Source: CAYSYH01 sp964435455 (GTDB lineage Bacteria > Patescibacteriota > WWE3 > 2-01-FULL-39-13 > JAACPI01). From it: DNA of 8,491 nt. Below, piece after piece: positions 5,308-8,491 of the stretch (its first letter is position 1; every line of letters starts with the position of its first letter). The DNA lies in assembly GCA_964435455.1 (NCBI GenBank), contig CAYSYH010000032.1, positions 1-8,491 on the forward strand, in the 5' to 3' direction. The notes below the pieces were generated by a model. The model made no database searches and had not been told where the DNA came from. It saw only the letters and a program-made list of their open reading frames with translations. Position numbers and translations under genes: made by a program.

Positions 5308-6327
5308 ATGAAAAATTTTTTTAAATCTCAAAAATTGGGAATAGATTTAGGTACAGTAAACTCTCTTGTGTGTGATGAAGAAAGAAGCATACTGGTTAAA
5401 GAACCAACTATTGCTGCAGTTACAGAAGAAAAAGAAGAAGTAATAGCTTTAGGTAAAGAAGCCTTAAATATGGTAGGTAAAACTCCAAAAAACATAAGAA
5501 TTGTTAAACCACTTTTTAGTGGCGCTATAGCAAATTACACTATAACAGAACAAATTTTAGAGGAATTTATACATCAAGCTATAGGTAAATTTAGGTTATT
5601 TAAACCAGATATAGCTATATCTATACCCGCAGAATCAACATCGGTAGAATATCAAGCTATATTAGATGCATTAAAAAGTGCAGGTGCAAAAAATGGATAT
5701 TTAGTACCAGAACCGCTAGCTGCAGCTATTGGTGCAGAACTTCCCGTTTTTTCACCTACCGGAAACTTAATAGTTAATAGTGGGGGTGGTACTACAGAGG
5801 TAGCAGTAGTGTCTTTAGGCGGAATTGTGTCATCTAAAAGCATAAGAGTAGCAGGTAATAAATTAGACGAGGAAATAGTTAAGTATGTACGTAAAAAACA
5901 TAATTTAATTATAGGTCCTATTACAGCAGAAAAAATTAAAATAAAAATAGGTACTGCTAAAAAAGTAGGAGAAAGTAAACAAAAAAAAATACAGGTAAAA
6001 GGTAGAGATATAGCTTCGGGTATGCCAAAAACTATAATAATAGGATCTAACGAAGTATACGAGGCCATAGAAAAAACTCTATTAGACATAATTAAAGGTA
6101 TTAAAAGTGTTTTAGAACACACTTCTGCAGAGTTAAGCAGTGACATATTAGACAAAGGAATGGTTTTAACAGGAGGAACATCATTATTGGATAGCTTAGA
6201 TGACTTTATAACAGATAAAACAGGAATACCCGCAGTTAAGGCTGAAGAGCCTCTATACTGTGTAATAAAAGGTTTAGGTGCTGTGTTAAAAGACTTAAGT
6301 TATTTTGAAAGAAGTTTAATTAAATAA
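5308..6327 (+). CDS. mreB: MreB-family bacterial actin homologue, divergent
   Basis: At 339 residues this matches MreB length (about 335-347). MreB filaments at the inner membrane direct cell-wall synthesis and rod shape. Features in order: a short amphipathic N-terminus MKNFFKSQK that may bind membrane; phosphate-1 motif GIDLGTVNSLV (11-21, D13); PKNIRIVKPLFSGAIANY (60-77); the interdomain segment SIPAESTSVEYQ (105-116), where E114 corresponds to the family's catalytic Glu; LVPEPLAAAIGAELP (132-146); phosphate-2 motif IVNSGGGTTEVAVVSLGGIV (155-174); the MreB-specific HNLIIGPITAEKIKIKIGTA; and adenosine motif VLTGGTSLLDSLD. The phosphate-2 Asp is Asn157, and two further usual Asp positions are Asn (76, 184), so ATP hydrolysis may be impaired. 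No mreC, mreD or rodA is in view. There is no SD; the stop overlaps the next start as TAATG. Confidence 0.92.
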   Translation: MKNFFKSQKLGIDLGTVNSLVCDEERSILVKEPTIAAVTEEKEEVIALGKEALNMVGKTPKNIRIVKPLFSGAIANYTITEQILEEFIHQAIGKFRLFKPDIAISIPAESTSVEYQAILDALKSAGAKNGYLVPEPLAAAIGAELPVFSPTGNLIVNSGGGTTEVAVVSLGGIVSSKSIRVAGNKLDEEIVKYVRKKHNLIIGPITAEKIKIKIGTAKKVGESKQKKIQVKGRDIASGMPKTIIIGSNEVYEAIEKTLLDIIKGIKSVLEHTSAELSSDILDKGMVLTGGTSLLDSLDDFITDKTGIPAVKAEEPLYCVIKGLGAVLKDLSYFERSLIK

Positions 6328-7157
6328 TGACAAAAAAAAGAATAACTGTTTTAGATATCCCCATAGATACAATAAATAAAAAAGAAGTTAAGAGTAAAAT
6401 ACGTAAATCTTTGGAAAAAAGAAAATCAAAATTAGTTATAGCAACTGTAAACTCCTCATTCATACTTAAAACACTATTAATAAAAGAGTTTAAAGAGGTA
6501 TTAAAATATAAGACAGACTTGAACACTCCAGATGGTGTAGGTATACAAATAGCAGCAGAATACATAAAAAAATACAATAGTACACCTAATATATTTATAT
6601 TTACTTTAAGATGGTTAAAAATAGCATTAAGTTATGTTCTAGGAAAAAATGAGCTTAAGGTTATACCTCAAAGAATAACAGGAGTGTACATTACAAAATA
6701 TCTTTTAAAAATAGCAAATAAAAAAAGATACAAAGTCATTGTAATACATAAAAAAAATGGATTGCAGTCTAAAAAAGAATTAATTAAAAATTTTAAAAAG
6801 AATTTTAAATATATAAAGCTGTTTATAATAAATGTTGATGACAAACAAGACAGAAAAAAATATGTAATAAATAAAAAGCATAAAGCAAAAATTGTTTTGG
6901 CCGATATGGGAGAAGTAAAACAAGAATTATTTTTAAATAATAATAAACAAATAGAAGCAAATTTATATATTGGTATAGGAAGTTCTTTAGATATTATTTT
7001 TAATAAAATAAAACCTGCACCCAAAGTATTTAGAAAAAGAGGTTTAGAATGGCTTTTTAGAATAATGACAAGACCAAAGAGAATAAAAAAGGCCTTTAAT
7101 TCTGTAATAATATTCCCCTATAAGTTGTATAAAGAAAGTTTAAAATATACAAAATAA
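6327..7157 (+). CDS. WecG/TagA/CpsF-family glycosyltransferase, divergent
   Basis: A 276-residue, very Lys-rich protein of the GT26 type, whose members transfer ManNAc or ManNAcA from UDP-sugar to lipid-linked GlcNAc in teichoic acid or polysaccharide synthesis. Visible family features: the start ITVLDIPIDTINKKEV; ATVNSSFI (39-46), the TxN region; TPDGVGIQIAA (67-77) with the conserved Asp-Gly at 69-70; QRITG (115-119); DMGEVKQELFL (193-203) in place of the usual GxPKQE; GIGSSLDII; and the C-terminal RKRGLEWLFRIMTRPKRIKK (236-255), the Arg-rich appendage that in TagA aids membrane contact. Oddities are a roughly 25-residue hydrophobic insertion (about 84-108) before QRITG, and HKKNG where the Gly-rich GGKPGV loop normally sits. 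The substrate cannot be assigned. Its start overlaps the mreB stop (TAATG), so translation is coupled. Confidence 0.85.
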   Translation: MTKKRITVLDIPIDTINKKEVKSKIRKSLEKRKSKLVIATVNSSFILKTLLIKEFKEVLKYKTDLNTPDGVGIQIAAEYIKKYNSTPNIFIFTLRWLKIALSYVLGKNELKVIPQRITGVYITKYLLKIANKKRYKVIVIHKKNGLQSKKELIKNFKKNFKYIKLFIINVDDKQDRKKYVINKKHKAKIVLADMGEVKQELFLNNNKQIEANLYIGIGSSLDIIFNKIKPAPKVFRKRGLEWLFRIMTRPKRIKKAFNSVIIFPYKLYKESLKYTK

Positions 7158-7168
7158 GACACAAATTG

Positions 7169-7197
7169 TTGACAACGTTGCCTACCCAATTTAACAT
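7169..7197 (+). promoter_or_regulatory. Sigma-70-type promoter upstream of the HTH gene
   Basis: TTGACA (7169-7174) and TAACAT (7192-7197) are separated by exactly 17 bases. The expected start is near 7204, giving a leader of about 113 bases before the ATG at 7317. The -35 box sits within overlapping small palindromes (GTTGACAAC and CAACGTTG, 7168-7180), which could be a repressor site. No terminator is seen after the glycosyltransferase gene, so read-through from the upstream operon is also possible. Confidence 0.65.
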
Positions 7198-7280
7198 ATA
7201 AATAGATGTCATTCTGCTAGCAAAGTAATTGACTCAATAATGTACATTTTAAAGTACCTTACTAAGTAATAAAAGATAAT

Positions 7281-7317
7281 CTTAGGTTTTACGTTTATTA
7301 AATTTTTAATACTACTA
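7281..7317 (+). repeat. Leader element shared with the right window edge, copy 1
   Basis: CTTAGGTTTT (7281-7290) and TACTACTA (7310-7317) lie just before and into the start codon of the HTH gene. The same 10-mer and 8-mer occur in the same order at 8473-8491. A further partial match, AGTACCTT (7253-7260), lies upstream. The spacing differs between copies, so this is a candidate shared regulatory element, not a proven duplication. Confidence 0.4.
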
Positions 7318-8384
7318 TGGAATTAACTGACAGATTTTATAAATCGCCAGAAGTGGCAAAAATATTAGGAGTTTCTTTAAGAACTTTATATAGATATATG
7401 GAAAGTGGAAAAATAAATTCAATAAGATTACCTAGTGGAAGGCACAGATTTACAAAAGAACAAATAGAAAACTTTTTATACGCAAATAATGATATTCCTA
7501 TGGATATGCCAAAAGAGAAAAACAATATAAACGTAGGACACCCAGCACAACAAAATAATAAACAAAAAGAAGAAACGCAAAATTATGAGGAAGTAAGACA
7601 AAAAGAAACTTATCAAGAATCAACTACATACCAACCTTTTTCTAAAAAATATGAAGAAGAACTAATAGAAGAGCCAAAAGAAGAAGTTGAGAAATACAGC
7701 AAAAATACAAAAACTATAGAAGAAGAAAAAAAAGAAAATGAAGTAGTAGAATCAAAAGAAAGAGAGGAGGACAAAGATGCTGATTTAGAAGCTGAATTGG
7801 AGAGGTTACTAGCATCATTAGAAGAAGATGAAGATGATAAAATTAAAGATGAAACCGTAGATGAAGTGGGAAAAACCAAAATTAATCAACCACAAGAAAG
7901 TTCTAAATTAAATACGCAGTCTAGCATAATAGATTTTGAAGAGCCCCAAAAAGAGTATGAAGAGAAGGCTTTTGAAGAGGAACCACAAGAAACATTAGAT
8001 GAAAATAAAGTAATGTATTTTTATTGTCCTTATAACGAGTTAAGAAGAATTGCAAGAATAGTAGAAAAAACCGCAAAAGATTCCAATAAAGATTACGCTT
8101 TTACTATGAACGCTGGTCTTTCTTTATTTTTCCCTTTAGATCCTTTTTCTATAATACATTTTTATATAAATGAAGATGATTTAGATTTTTGGAAGGAAAA
8201 CCTGCAACTTAAAGAATCTTCACAAGAAGAAGCAAATATTGGGATTTTATTAACAAGAGGATCGGCTTTTAATGATGTAAGAGAAGTAAGTGGATTAAGA
8301 GTAGTAAATAAAGAAAGGCTAATACAAAACCTAAAGGCAAATGGATTAGAGAATTTAGTAGAAGAGGCAGAAGAAAAACTATAA
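7317..8384 (+). CDS. HTH (MerR/excisionase-like) protein with acidic linker and unknown C-terminal domain
   Basis: A 355-residue protein in three parts. Residues 6-57 form a helix-turn-helix/winged helix of the MerR/excisionase (HTH_17) type: YKSPEVAKILGVSLRTLYRY, then GKINSIRLPSGRHRFTKEQI, where the RxPSGRHR segment is the typical wing. Residues about 62-230 are low-complexity, rich in Glu, Lys, Gln and Asp, probably disordered, with one likely helix (DADLEAELERLLASLEED, 154-171) and three related EEP[K/Q] patches. Residues about 231-355 are a compact alpha/beta domain (VMYFYCPYNELRRIARIVEK, then FSIIHFYINEDDLDFW, then NIGILLTRGSAFNDVREVSG) that I do not recognise. It is presumably a DNA-binding regulator or chromosome-associated protein with a partner- or ligand-binding C-terminus. 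There is no SD before the ATG, and the strong HTH homology starting at residue 6 supports this start. No phage or transposon genes are nearby, so a true excisionase role is unlikely. Confidence 0.8.
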   Translation: MELTDRFYKSPEVAKILGVSLRTLYRYMESGKINSIRLPSGRHRFTKEQIENFLYANNDIPMDMPKEKNNINVGHPAQQNNKQKEETQNYEEVRQKETYQESTTYQPFSKKYEEELIEEPKEEVEKYSKNTKTIEEEKKENEVVESKEREEDKDADLEAELERLLASLEEDEDDKIKDETVDEVGKTKINQPQESSKLNTQSSIIDFEEPQKEYEEKAFEEEPQETLDENKVMYFYCPYNELRRIARIVEKTAKDSNKDYAFTMNAGLSLFFPLDPFSIIHFYINEDDLDFWKENLQLKESSQEEANIGILLTRGSAFNDVREVSGLRVVNKERLIQNLKANGLENLVEEAEEKL

Positions 8385-8491
8385 TTCAAAATTATTTAAA
8401 AACAGAAAATTATCTTTAATTGGTTAGAGTACGTTGATTTACTTAGTATTCCTTAAAAAGCCAAATACTTCACTTAGGTTTTGTACTACTA
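8385..8491. other. Intergenic region at the right edge
   Basis: These 107 AT-rich bases carry no reading frame and no convincing terminator hairpin with a T tract after the HTH gene. They end in the second copy of the CTTAGGTTTT ... TACTACTA leader element, suggesting that another + strand gene starts at or just beyond the edge. Confidence 0.6.
8473..8491 (+). repeat. Leader element, copy 2
   Basis: CTTAGGTTTT (8473-8482) and TACTACTA (8484-8491) repeat the elements found at 7281-7290 and 7310-7317, here separated by one base instead of 19. AGTACGTT (8428-8435) parallels AGTACCTT (7253-7260). In copy 1 TACTACTA runs into the ATG (ACTACTATG), so a start codon may lie at the very edge here too. 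Confidence 0.4.

Noticed and set aside
5652..6155. 167-residue open frame on the - strand inside the mreB-like gene
   Set aside because: It lies opposite a clearly conserved MreB sequence, and its own product is Leu/Ser/Pro-rich with no domain; it is an antisense shadow.
7613..7879. Ser-rich open frame on the - strand
   Set aside because: The runs of Ser are simply the complement of the Glu-rich linker codons of the HTH gene.
1..8491. Mobile elements, CRISPR arrays, tRNA or rRNA genes
   Set aside because: I looked for spaced direct repeats, transposase-like products and cloverleaf patterns and saw none; the excisionase-like HTH alone does not indicate a mobile element.

Overview
The window is an AT-rich stretch (roughly 30% G+C by eye) that looks like a chromosomal segment from a small-genome bacterium, most plausibly of the Candidate Phyla Radiation (Patescibacteria; perhaps a Microgenomates-, WWE3- or Dojkabacteria-like lineage). 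The lineage is inferred from the mix of a divergent rplK-rplA/rplJ-rplL cluster, a PEGA-domain beta-propeller protein, a divergent MreB, strong use of ATA/TTA/AGA/AAA codons, and near-absence of Shine-Dalgarno (SD) sequences. I did not confirm it by any search. All genes read cleanly in the standard bacterial code, and every visible stop is TAA.

Region 1 (1-2258, + strand): the last codons of a probable nusG, then rplK (L11), rplA (L1) and, only 7 bases further, a calcium/cation antiporter of the NCKX-like type. The four genes look like one transcription unit. A small unrecognised gene on the - strand (2255-2563) converges on the antiporter, and the two stop codons lie in one 8-bp palindrome.

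Region 2 (2564-3780): a near-consensus sigma-70 promoter starts transcription right at the first helix of an L10 leader RNA. It is followed by rplJ (L10), rplL (L7/L12) and a strong intrinsic terminator. rplL alone has a near-perfect SD, which could itself fold into a small hairpin.

Region 3 (3781-4107): a gene-free spacer holding the most unexplained signal here. It is an 84-nt, nearly palindromic, GC-rich hairpin of about 32 base pairs with an asymmetric internal loop and a purine-rich 11-nt apical loop, preceded by a plausible promoter. Its 3' arm can also pair with a downstream copy of part of the 5' arm.

Region 4 (4108-7157): a tightly packed operon with a membrane-anchored PEGA/beta-propeller protein, an MreB-family actin homologue with an Asp-to-Asn change in the phosphate-2 motif, and a divergent WecG/TagA/CpsF-type glycosyltransferase. 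It is probably started from an extended -10 promoter placed so that the mRNA would be leaderless. The set suggests cell-envelope assembly or shape.

Region 5 (7158-8491): its own promoter, then a protein with an N-terminal MerR/excisionase-like helix-turn-helix, a long acidic linker and an unrecognised C-terminal domain. Sequence elements just before this gene recur at the right edge of the window, suggesting a similarly controlled neighbour beyond it.
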